Shown: positions 1-11,526 of the stretch, piece by piece
How the letters are laid out: each line of letters opens with the position of its first letter
Numbering within the stretch: the first letter of the stretch is position 1
Source: Shewanella sp. NIFS-20-20
Lineage (GTDB): Bacteria > Pseudomonadota > Gammaproteobacteria > Enterobacterales > Shewanellaceae
NCBI RefSeq assembly: GCF_019209865.1
Contig: NZ_JAHUTT010000011.1
Location: forward strand, 17,849 to 81,848
Length of the DNA: 64,000 nt
Direction of reading: 5' to 3'
Made by a program: the position numbers and the translations under genes
Notes under the pieces: generated by a model
Told to the model about the DNA's origin: nothing
What the model saw: only the letters and a program-made list of their open reading frames with translations
Database searches by the model: none

Positions 1-1
1 C

Positions 2-748
2 GCCTTGGTATTAGTGGTGATCGGGATCAACATCATACAACAGCAGAAAGAGCGCGTTGAGGCCGATCGTAGAACTGAGTTTAATCGTCAAAAGGCGATT
101 CTTGATGAAACAGAAGCCGTGTTAGCCAATTCAGCTATGTTGCCTTGTTCCACTCAAATCATCATCATTTTGCATCAAAGGATTAAAGACGCTCTGGAAT
201 CGGCCTTGTCGTCAACTAAGCCCCCGGTCTCAAATCAGTTAGAAAAGCGTCTGATCGATGTCAACAGTATGCTTGAGCAATTAAAAAAGAGTAACGGTCA
301 AGCGCCACCCATCGAAAACTTCCGTCTACCTGACAACGACAAACAAATTTTATTATTGGTGCAATCACTGAAAAAATTGAAAGCGATTTTGCGCAATGAA
401 AATAGCAAGGGCAAAATAAACCCCGAGGTCTTCACCCAAGAAGAGAAGCGTATCGATAGCCTGCAATTAAGGATAAATGTTGATGCCATGCTCAATCGTG
501 CTCGTAGCGCTTGTGCAATTAAACAATATGGTTCGGCTAAGCAATTGGTAACGAAGGCAATTTCTACACTCAACGCATTAAAGCAACACAACCCCTCCGA
601 TCCGTTTGTACTTAAAAAGGTAGATGAAGCTAAGCTACTACTTGAAGAATTAACCGGGGCTCAAGAAACCGATCAACCGACGGCTACTCGCAATGAAAAG
701 CCAGAAGACGATTTGGATATGTTGTTCCAACCGAAAAAGAAATGGTAA
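2..748 (+). CDS. Hypothetical membrane-anchored protein, 5' end cut by window
   Basis: The frame is open from the first complete codon of the window, so the true start lies upstream. The visible part begins in a hydrophobic stretch (LVLVVIGINII) that looks like an N-terminal membrane anchor. About 230 polar, charged, mainly helical residues follow, probably coiled coil (several Glu/Lys/Gln-rich segments), then an acidic C-terminus ending PKKKW. I do not recognise the family. Two Cys residues lie in the body, with no catalytic motif. A strong terminator follows 28 bp after the stop, so it is the last gene of its transcript. No function can be assigned. Confidence 0.7.
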   Translation, partial: ALVLVVIGINIIQQQKERVEADRRTEFNRQKAILDETEAVLANSAMLPCSTQIIIILHQRIKDALESALSSTKPPVSNQLEKRLIDVNSMLEQLKKSNGQAPPIENFRLPDNDKQILLLVQSLKKLKAILRNENSKGKINPEVFTQEEKRIDSLQLRINVDAMLNRARSACAIKQYGSAKQLVTKAISTLNALKQHNPSDPFVLKKVDEAKLLLEELTGAQETDQPTATRNEKPEDDLDMLFQPKKKW

Positions 749-776
749 TAATTTTGCGTTAATTTCCCCATCTTAC

Positions 777-802
777 AAGCCGCTCATTCGAGCGGCTTTT
801 TT
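777..802 (+). terminator. Rho-independent terminator of the first gene
   Basis: An 8-bp stem (AGCCGCTC/GAGCGGCT) with an ATTC loop is followed by six T on the plus strand, just after the stop at 748. Confidence 0.85.
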
Positions 803-827
803 ATTGGCCAATGTCAGCGTTTAAGCA

Positions 828-864
828 TAAAAAAATCCAGTACTAACACAGGCTAGTACTGGAT
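828..864 (-). terminator. Rho-independent terminator of topA
   Basis: An 11-bp stem (ATCCAGTACTA/TAGTACTGGAT) is followed on the minus strand by a run of seven T. It lies 20 bp beyond the topA stop. Confidence 0.85.
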
Positions 865-883
865 CATGATGAAGCAAACCAAA

Positions 884-3535
884 TTACTTGGTCTCTTTGG
901 CCTTTTTCTTACGGGTGTTTTCAGCCACCCATTGACCATCCAGATATTTAGCTGACCAACCGGTGGCTTTGCCATCCACTTCGGTCGCCACGTATTGCTC
1001 TTTGGTTTTACGGCTAAATTTCACTTGTGCTTTATTACCATCATCATCGGTAGCAGGAGCATCAGCTAAGTATAAATACTTAGGCCATAATAATTCACGG
1101 TATTTCACCAGCTCTTCAACCAACGGTGCCCGAGTTTCACGAGACTTTGGAAAAGTACTGGCGGCTAAGAAAATACCGGCAGCCCCATCACGCAGTACAA
1201 AGTGCGCATCAGACTTAGTGCACTTTAGCTCAGGCAAATAAATCGGATCTTCTTTTGGTGGTGCAGCTTCACCATTTTTCAACAATTTACGAGTGTTTTT
1301 ACACTCTGAATTGGTGCAACCAAAATACTTACCAAAGCGACCGTTTTTAAGCTCCATGTCATTGCCACAGCGATCGCACTCGATCAATGGCCCTTCATAG
1401 CCCTTAATTTTGAACTGCCCTTTCTCGACTTCATAACCCCCACAAGTTGGGTTATTACCACACACATGCAATTTGCGGGTTTCATCGATGAGATAAGAGT
1501 CCATCGCCGTACCACAAACATCACATCGATGCTTTGCACGTAAAGCATCGGTTTCGGCATCTTCGCTCAATGAGGTGATGGCTTCATCACCAGAAGTCAA
1601 ATTCATAGTGGTTTTGCAGCGCTCTTTAGGCGGCAATGCATAGCCACTACAGCCTAAGAATACGCCCGTGGTGCCCGTTCGGATCCCCATTTGCCGGCCA
1701 CAGGTCGGGCAAGGAATATCGGTTAACACCATCTCATTGGGCAACATACCGCCTTCATCAGGCTCATGTTCTGCGGTATTCAGCTGTTCAACAAAATCAA
1801 GATAGAAACCGTCTAATACTTGTTTCCAATCACGCTCACCTTTAGCCACGTTATCTAAGGTTTGCTCCATGCCCGCAGTAAAGTCATAACTCATTAATTC
1901 TTTGAAGCTATGCAATAAGCGATCACTGACGATTTCACCCATTTTTTCCGCATAAAAACGGCGGTTTTCAACCTTGACATAGCCACGGTCTTGAATGGTC
2001 GAAATAATGGTCGCATAGGTCGATGGACGACCAATACCACGTTTTTCTAATTCCTTGACTAAAGACGCCTCACTGAAACGCGCCGGTGGTTTTGTAAAAT
2101 GTTGTTTTGGTGATAAATGTTCGAGACTTAGTGATTCGCCTACCGCAATCTCTGGCAACAGTTTTTCTTCTTCATTTTTCTTTTTCAAGGCTGGCTGAAC
2201 ACGCGTCCAACCATCAAATTTCAAAATTCGACCATTGGCTTTCAGTTCGTAATCACCAGCTTTGACGGTCAACCGAGTGGCATCGTATTTAGCTTGGGTC
2301 ATCTGACAGGCAACAAACTGGCGCCAGATCAGTTCGTATAAGCGCTGCGCATCTCGCTCCATATCTTTCAAGAAAGCCGCTTCAACGTTGACATCCGATG
2401 GACGAATGGCCTCGTGAGCCTCTTGAGCGCCCTCTTTGCTACCGTAGCGCAACGGAGCTTCAGGAAGGTAACTTGCTCCAAACTCTTTAGAGATAAGCTC
2501 TCTGACGGACTCTAGCGCCTCCTGACTGATATTCGTGGAGTCGGTTCTCATATAAGTGATGTAACCCGCCTCATATAAGCGCTGTGCCATCATCATGGTC
2601 TTTTTCACCCCAAAGCCCAAACGCGTACTCGCCGCTTGTTGCAGGGTCGAAGTGATAAATGGAGCGCTAGGCTTACTTTGAGTCGCCTTGTTTTCACGCT
2701 CCAACAAGGTAAATTGCTGTGACCCTAACGCATCGACAGCCACTTGGGCGTCGGCTTTGGTCACTGGCTCAAATGCTTGCCCTTTAAAGCGCACCACTTG
2801 CATGGTGAGGTTTTGCTGAGTAGGCGTCAGCAAATCCGCATGAATATCCCAAAACTCTTCAGGCACGAAGGCTTTGATTTCACTTTCTCTATCAACCACC
2901 AACCGCACAGCCACTGACTGCACACGCCCCGCCGATAATCCGCGCGCGACTTTTTTCCACAACAATGGCGACACCATAAAGCCCACCACACGGTCGAGGA
3001 AACGACGGGCTTGCTGAGCATTGACCATATTGGTGTCTAATTGACCCGGTTTGCTAAAGGCATCCTGAATCGCCGATTGGGTAATTTCGTTGAAGACCAC
3101 ACGTTGATAACGCTCTGGATTGCCGCCGATGATCTCTTGCAAGTGCCATGCAATCGCCTCACCTTCGCGGTCCAAATCCGTTGCGAGATAGATTTTATCC
3201 GCCGAATCCGCCAATGCTTGCAGTTCTTTTACGACTTTTTCTTTGCCGGGTAAGATCTGATATTTGGCTTTCCAGCCATGCTCAGGATCGACTCCCATCC
3301 GGGTGACTAAGTTATATTTGTCCTTCGCACGCTTGTACTCCGCCTTTTCATCAGGAGACATTTTACGAACTTCAGCAGCGGTTTTCGTTACGCCATTGCC
3401 TTCAGACACCGAGGAAGATGTGGGTAGATCTCTAATATGACCTACGCTCGATTTAACAATAAATTCTTTACCAAGATACTTATTAATGGTCTTGGCTTTA
3501 GCCGGTGATTCGACAATTACTAGCGATTTACCCAT
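884..3535 (-). CDS. topA: DNA topoisomerase I (type IA)
   Basis: Relaxes negative supercoils through a transient 5'-phosphotyrosine break in one strand. The 883-residue protein starts [17 protein letters not shown], the usual start of the family. The open frame runs 36 codons further upstream, but those residues do not resemble the family, so I chose the ATG at 3535. Visible features are the N-terminal Toprim domain with the acidic motif [15 protein letters not shown], the catalytic Tyr in [14 protein letters not shown], and three C-terminal Cys4 zinc ribbons (CPTCG, CDVCG, CDRCG) followed by a Lys-rich tail. Length is close to the E. coli enzyme. It is monocistronic with its own terminator and is divergent from astB. 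Confidence 0.97.
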   Translation of the reverse strand: MGKSLVIVESPAKAKTINKYLGKEFIVKSSVGHIRDLPTSSSVSEGNGVTKTAAEVRKMSPDEKAEYKRAKDKYNLVTRMGVDPEHGWKAKYQILPGKEKVVKELQALADSADKIYLATDLDREGEAIAWHLQEIIGGNPERYQRVVFNEITQSAIQDAFSKPGQLDTNMVNAQQARRFLDRVVGFMVSPLLWKKVARGLSAGRVQSVAVRLVVDRESEIKAFVPEEFWDIHADLLTPTQQNLTMQVVRFKGQAFEPVTKADAQVAVDALGSQQFTLLERENKATQSKPSAPFITSTLQQAASTRLGFGVKKTMMMAQRLYEAGYITYMRTDSTNISQEALESVRELISKEFGASYLPEAPLRYGSKEGAQEAHEAIRPSDVNVEAAFLKDMERDAQRLYELIWRQFVACQMTQAKYDATRLTVKAGDYELKANGRILKFDGWTRVQPALKKKNEEEKLLPEIAVGESLSLEHLSPKQHFTKPPARFSEASLVKELEKRGIGRPSTYATIISTIQDRGYVKVENRRFYAEKMGEIVSDRLLHSFKELMSYDFTAGMEQTLDNVAKGERDWKQVLDGFYLDFVEQLNTAEHEPDEGGMLPNEMVLTDIPCPTCGRQMGIRTGTTGVFLGCSGYALPPKERCKTTMNLTSGDEAITSLSEDAETDALRAKHRCDVCGTAMDSYLIDETRKLHVCGNNPTCGGYEVEKGQFKIKGYEGPLIECDRCGNDMELKNGRFGKYFGCTNSECKNTRKLLKNGEAAPPKEDPIYLPELKCTKSDAHFVLRDGAAGIFLAASTFPKSRETRAPLVEELVKYRELLWPKYLYLADAPATDDDGNKAQVKFSRKTKEQYVATEVDGKATGWSAKYLDGQWVAENTRKKKAKETK

Positions 3536-3914
3536 AGTATGATTCGCGCCAATGGTCTCTGGAAGGTGGAAATGGCTCCATATATAGAGGGTTGTACCGC
3601 GAGTTTCAAGTGAATCCCTCGAATATATGCGCCAGCGAGTCAATTTTTATACAATTTATGTGTTTTTGTAAAAAATAATATTGCGTAATTAAAAACTATT
3701 CTTTCACTATTTACCATCAAATGAAAATACTTATGCACTTTAGGCCAAGCAGAGGCGATTAAGCAAATTATCTCGCTCTTGTACGAACCTCTCGCTCACG
3801 TATACTGAGGCAACTTTACAGCCGCGCAACAAAGCTGTTGCTAATTTTAAATAACTACCAAACCAACATCACAATCCACTGTTGCCCTAGAATAACTAAT
3901 TACAAGGAACCAAG
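3536..3914. other. Divergent topA/astB intergenic region
   Basis: 379 bp with no gene. It must hold the promoters of topA and astB. A weak candidate for astB is TTGTAC at 3779-3784 and TATACT at 3801-3806 (16-bp spacing); only the -10 is good. I looked for an ArgR operator and found no convincing one. Confidence 0.4.
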
Positions 3915-5249
3915 ATGACTGCTCTGGAAGCTAATTTTGATGGGCTCGTAGGCCCTACCCACAACTACGCGGGACTGTCATTTGGCAATGTTGCCTCTCA
4001 AAATAATGCAGCGGCAGTGTCAAATCCTAAAGCCGCAGCATTACAAGGATTACAAAAAGCAAAAGCGCTCGCGGATCTGGGTCTCGTACAGGGCATGCTC
4101 CCACCACAACTACGCCCCGACCTTGCCAGCTTGCGACGTGTCGGTTTTGCCGGCACCGATGCCAAGGTGCTCCACGAGGCAGCAAGCCATGCGCCGCAGT
4201 TACTCAACAGTTTTAGCAGTGCTTCTTGCATGTGGACCGCCAACGCCGCTACCGTTTCTCCCAGTAGTGATAGCGCCAATGGCAAAGTCCATTTCACTCC
4301 AGCTAACTTGGTCGACAAGCTGCACCGCAGCATTGAACCGGGCCAAACCGCCCGCATTCTCCAAGCAATTTTCAAAGATCCCGCCCATTTTCAGCATCAT
4401 ATGCACTTACCCGAGCATCCATATTTTGGCGATGAAGGCGCGGCTAATCACACCCGTTTGTGCCACCAATATGGTCAACAGGGGGTGGAACTGTTTGTTT
4501 ACGGTCGCAAAGCAAGTCAAGCGAACAGCCCAGCGCCCAAGCATTTTCCTGCGAGACAAACTTTGGAAGCAAGCGAGGCTATCGCGCGCTTACACCAACT
4601 CGATGACCGCTATGTACATTACATTCAGCAGAATCCCGATGTTATCGATCAAGGTGTATTCCATAACGATGTCATTGCCGTCGGCAACCAGAACGTATTG
4701 TTTTACCATCAACAAGCGTTCCTTAATAGCGCATCAGAATTAGCGCTATTACAACAAAAGATGCAAGGAGACTTGCATCTCGTCGAAGTCAGTACTGAGG
4801 ATGTCAGCATCGATGCTGCGGTAAGAAGTTATTTATTTAATACCCAACTGGTCACCTTAGGTGATGGTAGTATGGCCTTAATCGCGCCGAGTGATTGCCA
4901 AGAAAACCCGCAAGTATATCAATACTTACAAAGCTTGCCTGAGCGCGGAAGTCCCATCAAACAGGTCAAGTATTTTGATGTCAAACAAAGCATGCAAAAT
5001 GGCGGTGGACCGGCGTGTTTACGCCTGCGTGTCGCCCTCACCCCTGCAGAATTAGCGGCAGTGAACCCCCAGGCATTGTTGACCGATGACCTATATCAGC
5101 AACTCACGCAATGGATACATAAGCATTATCGTGATCGTTTATGCGCCACCGATCTTGCGGATGTTACTCTCTACCAAGAGTCGTGTGCTGCGCTTGATGA
5201 ATTGACCCAAATTATGCGATTAGGCAGTATCTACGCGTTTCAACGCTAA
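3915..5249 (+). CDS. astB: N-succinylarginine dihydrolase
   Basis: Second enzyme of the arginine succinyltransferase (AST) pathway; it converts N2-succinylarginine to succinylornithine, CO2 and two ammonia. The 444-residue protein matches AstB end to end, opening with [21 protein letters not shown] and containing [17 protein letters not shown] and [13 protein letters not shown], the last holding the catalytic Cys region of this guanidino-group-modifying fold. The ATG at 3915 has a good ribosome site (AAGGA, 7 bp upstream). No other ast gene is in the window: it stands alone and ends at a bidirectional terminator. Confidence 0.96.
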   Translation: MTALEANFDGLVGPTHNYAGLSFGNVASQNNAAAVSNPKAAALQGLQKAKALADLGLVQGMLPPQLRPDLASLRRVGFAGTDAKVLHEAASHAPQLLNSFSSASCMWTANAATVSPSSDSANGKVHFTPANLVDKLHRSIEPGQTARILQAIFKDPAHFQHHMHLPEHPYFGDEGAANHTRLCHQYGQQGVELFVYGRKASQANSPAPKHFPARQTLEASEAIARLHQLDDRYVHYIQQNPDVIDQGVFHNDVIAVGNQNVLFYHQQAFLNSASELALLQQKMQGDLHLVEVSTEDVSIDAAVRSYLFNTQLVTLGDGSMALIAPSDCQENPQVYQYLQSLPERGSPIKQVKYFDVKQSMQNGGGPACLRLRVALTPAELAAVNPQALLTDDLYQQLTQWIHKHYRDRLCATDLADVTLYQESCAALDELTQIMRLGSIYAFQR

Positions 5250-5262
5250 CCATGGTTGTCAT

Positions 5263-5291
5263 AAAAAATGGCGCCTAAGGCGCCATTTTTT
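5263..5291. terminator. Bidirectional terminator between astB and the Ig lipoprotein
   Basis: A 13-bp stem (AAAAAATGGCGCC/GGCGCCATTTTTT) with a TAA loop lies between convergent genes, with T runs in both directions. Confidence 0.9.
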
Positions 5292-5297
5292 CATCCC

Positions 5298-7697
5298 TTA
5301 ATAAATATTAATCGGGATGGTTGCCACCGGTGAGACCACGCCTGCCGGTGAGGTGACCTCAATGATCAATGAACCAGCGTTAGGCTCATCTTCACCTTTG
5401 ACGACCACGCCGAAAGCGCTACCACCATTGAAGTTTGACGAAGGCCAAGTATAGTCACTGGTACTGACCACTGAGCCCGCGGTGGCTCTAAAGCTGACAA
5501 TGGAGCCTGATGGCATTTGCTGATTATGTAAGTCACTGATCACTATGCTGACGGTGCCAGTGCTCTTACCAGCAATGTCCAGTACCCCATCACCATCATC
5601 AACGCCACTGTCGGTCACTATCGGCGTCGAGCCATAAGCCGCGCTGCCTGACATCACTAACACCAAGCTCGCGCGAACATTGATTGATTGTGGATTAGAG
5701 ATTCCATCGGCACAGCCTGAATGTGCCGGAATAGAACAAAGCACGCCGTTATAGAGATTATCCGCTACATCAAATACCCCATCACTGTCGAAATCAACCA
5801 ACTCTTCATTGGTCCCGCCAGATTCTCCACCCGCTTGCTGCGGGTTGAACACACCATCTTCATTGTGATCAATAAAGGCTTCATCCAAATCATAGCGATT
5901 ACCGCTGACGTCAAGCCCATTGAGGAACATTGGCATTTCGGCCACGTCTAAACGGCCATTACCATTGGAATCAGGGAAAGACTCTTCACCAATAGCTGTC
6001 GCAATAATGGTAGCTCGACCACCATAAGACTGGCCCATAAAGTTGTTGGTGCGAGGCAACAAGCCTAACTCGGGCAACTTATTGCCATCAGGACGAGCCT
6101 GCTGGCTGCGCCAAACCACGCTACATTCACCGTTGAGGGTGGTGCACGATGGATCTATCGCGCCACCTTCAGTGGTAAAGGTCACCGCAGTGCCATCTTT
6201 AACCGGGTTATTGTAAGCATCTGCCAACCGAGCCGTGACGGTGACCTCGGTGCCATCGACAACCCAGCCTTCGGCATTCAAGGTGGAAGCAGACAATGAA
6301 AAACTGTCTTGATCTGGAATGCCAGTGGAGACAACCAGTTCACTCGATTGACTCGAAATCAAAGGCGTTGGGCCATCGACAATCGCGGTCACTCTGACAC
6401 TGGTAGCCACGGTACCTGAGTTAATCACAGTTTGAACTAAGCCTTGACCATTGGTTGTCGCCGAAGCAGGGTTGACTGCGATGCCACCCACATCCGTGTT
6501 AAGGCTAAAATTAACCGACTGATTGCTGACCGGGATGCCGTTCGTATCAAGCACCTTAAACACTATGGTGGATGATTCATCCCCACCAGTGCCTAAAATA
6601 CCAATATTTTTAGGTGTGGCTGATACAAACACAATACTACCGACGTCAGCCGCGAGTACATTAACCGTACCGGTGGCCGATAAATTAAGGCCGCCGGCAT
6701 TGGCTGTTACATTGATGATGTCATCACCCTGGCAGCCTTGCGCTAAATAGGTACTGGTGGCGACGCCGTTGACCGCTTGCACTGGTGAGCTCAACAACGC
6801 TTTAGGCGTAATGGCGCTACTACAGGTTGAGGTAAAAATGACATCAATAGGTTGGTTGTAAGGGACGCCATTGGCATCTTGAATAACCACAGACACACTG
6901 GCAGTGCCTCCTGCCGACAATGTCGGGCTGCTGACCGCCGCTCGGCCATCGACAAAGGGAGTGCCACTGCCCATATTTAGGGCGGTTTCACCAATCACCA
7001 CGATGGTTTCAGCAGTTTCACCGGTGGACAAGGTCCCCACCACGGCGGCAGCACCTAAGCTATTACCCGCGTAAATATCCACCACGGCCTCGCCATTAGC
7101 GTTGGTCACAGCGGTATCTATCGGCAATTCGCCCTTGGTACTGGTGAACGTCACTATCACGGGCTTATTAATCCCCGAGACCGTGGCCTTAATGCGACCA
7201 GGCAGAAGATTATTAATGGTGCTGATGGGGTTGCCACTTTGATCGGTCAGCGCTAACGCTATTTGTGCGCCTCCTGTCACATCCCCACCATCACCGACCA
7301 TAGTAAAGGCCACATCGGCACTTTCACCGGTGCCGATACTGGCGGTGATCTTACCGGCGCCAGCGGTGCTAGCTGTATACAAGGACACCACCGCAGTGCC
7401 GTCTGCTTGTGTCACCGCCGTACCAATCGCCGGCACCAGAGTGCCAAGATTGTTGTCGTTAAGGGTGAAAGTAACCAGTTCATTGGCCAACGGATTATTA
7501 TTACTATCAGTCACCGTTGCCGTTAACTGGGCAGGGTTTTCTTGTGAAATTGTGGTGTTATCTATGACCACCGAGATGGAGTTACTTGGCTCAGGCTCCT
7601 GATCACCACCAGATGAACTTAAGTCTCCTCCGCCACTACATGCTGCTAATAGCACCGCCAAAGTAAGGGCGGTAAAGTTCCTTAACGCTGACATCAT
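5298..7697 (-). CDS. Large Ig-like-repeat surface lipoprotein
   Basis: 799 residues from the ATG at 7697, chosen because GGAG lies 7 bp upstream; the frame stays open 8 codons further. The N-terminus is a lipoprotein signal with lipobox LAAC, followed by a Gly/Ser/Pro linker. The body is tandem bacterial Ig-like (invasin/Big-type) domains with recurring phrases such as ADGTAVVSLY, ANGEAVVDIY and 'VTFT', about 90-100 residues apart. Around residues 570-645 the series is broken by Asp-rich loops (DSNGNGRLD, DHNEDGVFN, DFDSDGVFD) resembling Ca2+-binding loops of dockerin or thrombospondin-3 type. It is probably an exported surface or adhesion protein; the partner is unknown. Confidence 0.8.
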   Translation of the reverse strand: MMSALRNFTALTLAVLLAACSGGGDLSSSGGDQEPEPSNSISVVIDNTTISQENPAQLTATVTDSNNNPLANELVTFTLNDNNLGTLVPAIGTAVTQADGTAVVSLYTASTAGAGKITASIGTGESADVAFTMVGDGGDVTGGAQIALALTDQSGNPISTINNLLPGRIKATVSGINKPVIVTFTSTKGELPIDTAVTNANGEAVVDIYAGNSLGAAAVVGTLSTGETAETIVVIGETALNMGSGTPFVDGRAAVSSPTLSAGGTASVSVVIQDANGVPYNQPIDVIFTSTCSSAITPKALLSSPVQAVNGVATSTYLAQGCQGDDIINVTANAGGLNLSATGTVNVLAADVGSIVFVSATPKNIGILGTGGDESSTIVFKVLDTNGIPVSNQSVNFSLNTDVGGIAVNPASATTNGQGLVQTVINSGTVATSVRVTAIVDGPTPLISSQSSELVVSTGIPDQDSFSLSASTLNAEGWVVDGTEVTVTARLADAYNNPVKDGTAVTFTTEGGAIDPSCTTLNGECSVVWRSQQARPDGNKLPELGLLPRTNNFMGQSYGGRATIIATAIGEESFPDSNGNGRLDVAEMPMFLNGLDVSGNRYDLDEAFIDHNEDGVFNPQQAGGESGGTNEELVDFDSDGVFDVADNLYNGVLCSIPAHSGCADGISNPQSINVRASLVLVMSGSAAYGSTPIVTDSGVDDGDGVLDIAGKSTGTVSIVISDLHNQQMPSGSIVSFRATAGSVVSTSDYTWPSSNFNGGSAFGVVVKGEDEPNAGSLIIEVTSPAGVVSPVATIPINIY

Positions 7698-7913
7698 TGC
7701 CAGACTCCCCGTGTTGTCCATGAATATTATTAATTATTGCGCCACCAAAATCACACAAACAGAAATTACCGCGCAACATTGCTTACATAATAATATGAAA
7801 AGCCCGCAAGATCACAACAATATAACGAATTTTACTTATTCTCTTCGGCCTTGAATCTTGCTAGTCTTTACATCGTTTAAAATAATAATGACAATATTTG
7901 AACAGGAATCACA

Positions 7914-9230
7914 ATGAGTGAAAAAAAACACAACAAATTAGGGCTGACAGCTAAAATATTGCTGGGCATGTCAGCGGGTATTATTTTTGGTCTGCTACTG
8001 CGAAATATTTTCCCAGCCAATGAGATTGTTCAAGAATATATCACTGACGGTTTTCTCCATGTTATCGGCACTATTTTCATCTCCAGCTTGAAAATGCTAG
8101 TCGTTCCTTTAGTCTTCATTTCCTTAGTTTGTGGTACTTGTTCGTTAAGCGAACCGTCAAAATTAGGTCGATTGGGTAGCAAAACCATCGGGTTTTATTT
8201 ATTCACCACGGCGATTGCACTAACCGTCTCCATTTTGGCTGCGGTGGTTATCCACCCCGGTAATGCGTCGCTAGCCACCACGGAAAATATGCAGTTCGTC
8301 GCCAAAGATGCCCCAAGCTTATCGGAAGTATTGATCAATATTGTGCCGACCAATCCTCTGCAAGCCATGAGCCAAGGTAACATGCTCCAAATTATTATTT
8401 TTGCAGTTATTTTTGGTTTTGCCATTGCCCACATTGGTGAGCGCGGCAAGCGAATTGCTGCATTATTTGATGATTTAAACGAAGTGATCATGCGGGTGGT
8501 GACCTTAATCATGCAGCTTGCACCTTATGGCGTTGCCGCTTTAATGGCTAAGCTCGCATTAACCTTAGGTCTTGAGACCTTTGGCAGTGTATTAAAGTAC
8601 TTTGTCGTGGTGTTAATGGTGCTACTTTTCCATGGCTTAGTGGTTTATCCCATCCTGTTGAAGTTGTTCTCTGGATTAAACCCGTTCACCTTTATTCGCA
8701 AAATGCGCGATGTGCAGTTATTCGCCTTTAGTACGGCAAGCTCCAATGCCACATTACCTGTGACCATTGAAACGGCGGAGCACCGCTTAGGGGCCGATAA
8801 CAAGGTTGCTTCATTCACCCTGCCATTAGGCGCGACCATCAATATGGATGGCACCGCCATTATGCAAGGGGTCGCCACTGTATTTATTGCTCAGGTGTTT
8901 GGGGTCGAATTAACCATCACGGATTACTTTATGGTGGTAGTGACTGCCACCTTAGCTTCTATTGGAACGGCGGGGGTTCCCGGTGTCGGTTTGATCATGT
9001 TAGCCATGGTGCTCAATCAAGTCGGGCTGCCAGTCGAAGGCATAGCCTTAATTATTGGGGTCGACCGCTTGCTGGACATGGTTCGCACGGCGGTCAATGT
9101 CACTGGTGACTCAGTGGCTACTGTGATTATTGCCAAATCTGAAGGTGAATTTAATCAAGAGATTTTCAACGACCCTCAAGCAGGAAAAACTGCGGGAAGT
9201 TTTGATGATCAAGTGCATCGTGCCAGTTGA
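7914..9230 (+). CDS. Dicarboxylate/amino-acid:Na+ (or H+) symporter, DAACS family
   Basis: 438-residue inner-membrane transporter of the glutamate/dicarboxylate symporter family (GltP/DctA-like). It has about eight hydrophobic segments, the Ser-rich hairpin region FSTASSNATLPVTIE, and the hallmark NMDGTAIMQG in the substrate- and Na+-binding core; GVDRLLDMVRTAVNVTGD near the C-terminus carries the conserved Asp/Arg/Asn residues. The ATG follows CAGGAATCACA. It is a single-gene transcript with its own terminator. Whether it carries glutamate, aspartate, succinate or another acid cannot be read from the sequence. Confidence 0.92.
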   Translation: MSEKKHNKLGLTAKILLGMSAGIIFGLLLRNIFPANEIVQEYITDGFLHVIGTIFISSLKMLVVPLVFISLVCGTCSLSEPSKLGRLGSKTIGFYLFTTAIALTVSILAAVVIHPGNASLATTENMQFVAKDAPSLSEVLINIVPTNPLQAMSQGNMLQIIIFAVIFGFAIAHIGERGKRIAALFDDLNEVIMRVVTLIMQLAPYGVAALMAKLALTLGLETFGSVLKYFVVVLMVLLFHGLVVYPILLKLFSGLNPFTFIRKMRDVQLFAFSTASSNATLPVTIETAEHRLGADNKVASFTLPLGATINMDGTAIMQGVATVFIAQVFGVELTITDYFMVVVTATLASIGTAGVPGVGLIMLAMVLNQVGLPVEGIALIIGVDRLLDMVRTAVNVTGDSVATVIIAKSEGEFNQEIFNDPQAGKTAGSFDDQVHRAS

Positions 9231-9248
9231 TCATCATTAAGGACATAG

Positions 9249-9277
9249 AAAAAAAGCGCCTGAGGGCGCTTTTTTTA
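9249..9277. terminator. Bidirectional terminator between the symporter gene and gsk
   Basis: Stem AAAAAAAGCGCC/GGCGCTTTTTTT with a short TGAG loop lies between two convergent genes. Runs of seven A and seven T serve both directions. Confidence 0.9.
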
Positions 9278-9289
9278 TAGACCAAAGGG

Positions 9290-10594
9290 TTATCGGCCCC
9301 AGTATGACTCTTCTAGACTATCTTCACGCTCAGGTAAGCCTCGCGACAAACGCGGACTATGCTGCGCTAAGACTTCATAGGCCACGCGGTTTGCGTACTT
9401 ACAAATTTGCGAGAATGAGGAATAACATAAACCTTCACGTTTATGCTTGCTTGAACCTGGCACATTGGTTTTATGAAAATCGTTAGCCGATAAATCATGT
9501 AACAAGGCTGATAAAGCCCCATCTCCGGCACCATTGGTGTTACGGATCCGCTCAGGGCCACCCATATATGGCGAAATATGCGCGTACACTTTCAACGGGG
9601 TGACACAGTCGGCTTTCATCATAGGTCGCGAGAATTCATAACGGTTGAATTCAGGAATAGCGCCCGGTAACAAGGTATGCTGCGTTTCACGTTTTTGGCT
9701 CTCTTCGGTATACCCTGCAGTGTATAAACCGATGGGGCCGGCAGTGAGTAGAATCATATCACACCAGTCAAGGGCACTTTCACACGCCAGCAAAGGATCG
9801 CTAAAGCCAGTGAGCGCTTCCGCTTCGTCCTCGTTCATGGCCAATATGGTCACATGCTCCGAAATAAAGTCCTGCCACCATTTAGGATCTTCGGCAATTA
9901 AAAAGCGGGTACCTAAGGTCAACACCACAGGAACATCGGCCGCTTTGGCATATTCAATCGCTTTCATGGCAGCATCAGTGATGCCATCGCCTTCGCTCGC
10001 GCGCATTAAATAGGCGGTTAACACTAAGGCACTGGCCCCTTGGATCACATCACAATGAATAAACTCAGGGGTCAGTTTATCCATTGAGCCTTTACTGATG
10101 GCGAACGTGCGCTCGCCACATTCAGAGATCAGCGTGAAGCAACGGCCAATAGGCCCATCGACTGGTTGTAAATAATTTAAATCTACCTTAGATGAGGTAT
10201 GACAAAGGTAGCGATAGGCGTAACTACCGACTTCAATGTTCTGACTCATTACCCCAAATAACACCGAACGATCATCAGCAAGGATAGAATAGTTATGAAC
10301 CGTGTTACCAATGGTGCCACCAGCAAACTCATCACTGATCATTTGCTTGGTTCTAAGCTCTTGATAAAGTTGATGTGCCTGCTCGTCATTAATTAAGGTC
10401 GAATTCCCCTTAGGCAGCTGATAGCGTTCAAGCAATGCATCTTCTACTTTCGCTTCAATATCCACTAAGGTCTGATCAATACCTGTGATGTAAGCAGAAA
10501 AAGGTTCTGGCTGTTGAGTCAGTTGTGCGAGTAAAAGGTCTCGGGTTTTAACGGGAAAATAATGCTTAGATTTACGCTGACCGGGAAACTTCAT
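9290..10594 (-). CDS. gsk: Inosine-guanosine kinase
   Basis: Phosphorylates inosine and guanosine to IMP and GMP in purine salvage. The 434-residue protein has the same length as E. coli Gsk and matches it throughout: start MKFPGQRKSKHYFP, core FAGGTIGNTVHNYSILADDR, and C-terminus SPRLSRGLPEREDSLEE. It belongs to the PfkB/ribokinase family; the NTNGAGDGALSALLHDL motif carries the anion hole and catalytic Asp. It lies downstream of adk on the same strand but is separated by the adk terminator and a 187-bp gap, so it has its own promoter. In E. coli, hemH sits between adk and gsk; here it does not. Confidence 0.97.
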   Translation of the reverse strand: MKFPGQRKSKHYFPVKTRDLLLAQLTQQPEPFSAYITGIDQTLVDIEAKVEDALLERYQLPKGNSTLINDEQAHQLYQELRTKQMISDEFAGGTIGNTVHNYSILADDRSVLFGVMSQNIEVGSYAYRYLCHTSSKVDLNYLQPVDGPIGRCFTLISECGERTFAISKGSMDKLTPEFIHCDVIQGASALVLTAYLMRASEGDGITDAAMKAIEYAKAADVPVVLTLGTRFLIAEDPKWWQDFISEHVTILAMNEDEAEALTGFSDPLLACESALDWCDMILLTAGPIGLYTAGYTEESQKRETQHTLLPGAIPEFNRYEFSRPMMKADCVTPLKVYAHISPYMGGPERIRNTNGAGDGALSALLHDLSANDFHKTNVPGSSKHKREGLCYSSFSQICKYANRVAYEVLAQHSPRLSRGLPEREDSLEESYWGR

Positions 10595-10738
10595 TCTGGG
10601 TTCTCTAATTACTGGCTTCCGTGCACGCCGTCACAGACAGACAGAGGTCTGTCCCCATGCAACCTACGGGCTGCTAATGGCGGCAGATTCTAGCATAAAT
10701 AAATCGATGCACCAGTACTGCCCCCCATTCAAATACAA

Positions 10739-10764
10739 AAAAGCCTGCACACCGGCAGGCTTTT
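10739..10764 (-). terminator. Terminator of adk
   Basis: Stem AAAAGCCTGC/GCAGGCTTTT with a 6-nt loop and flanking A/T runs lies 18 bp beyond the adk stop. Confidence 0.85.
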
Positions 10765-10781
10765 ATAGCGTCATTGGCGAT

Positions 10782-11426
<645 letters not shown>

Positions 11427-11526
11427 TCAAGAGTCCTCTTTTGCACGAATAATTAAAGTCCGTGATCTTCGCATATATAACCACAGGATAGAAGGAATTT
11501 TCATTAGACTTTAGAATGAGTCCGCG

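Noticed and set aside
3536..3914. ArgR operator before astB
   Set aside because: Only loose TGAA/TTCA-like half-sites; no proper 18-bp palindrome.
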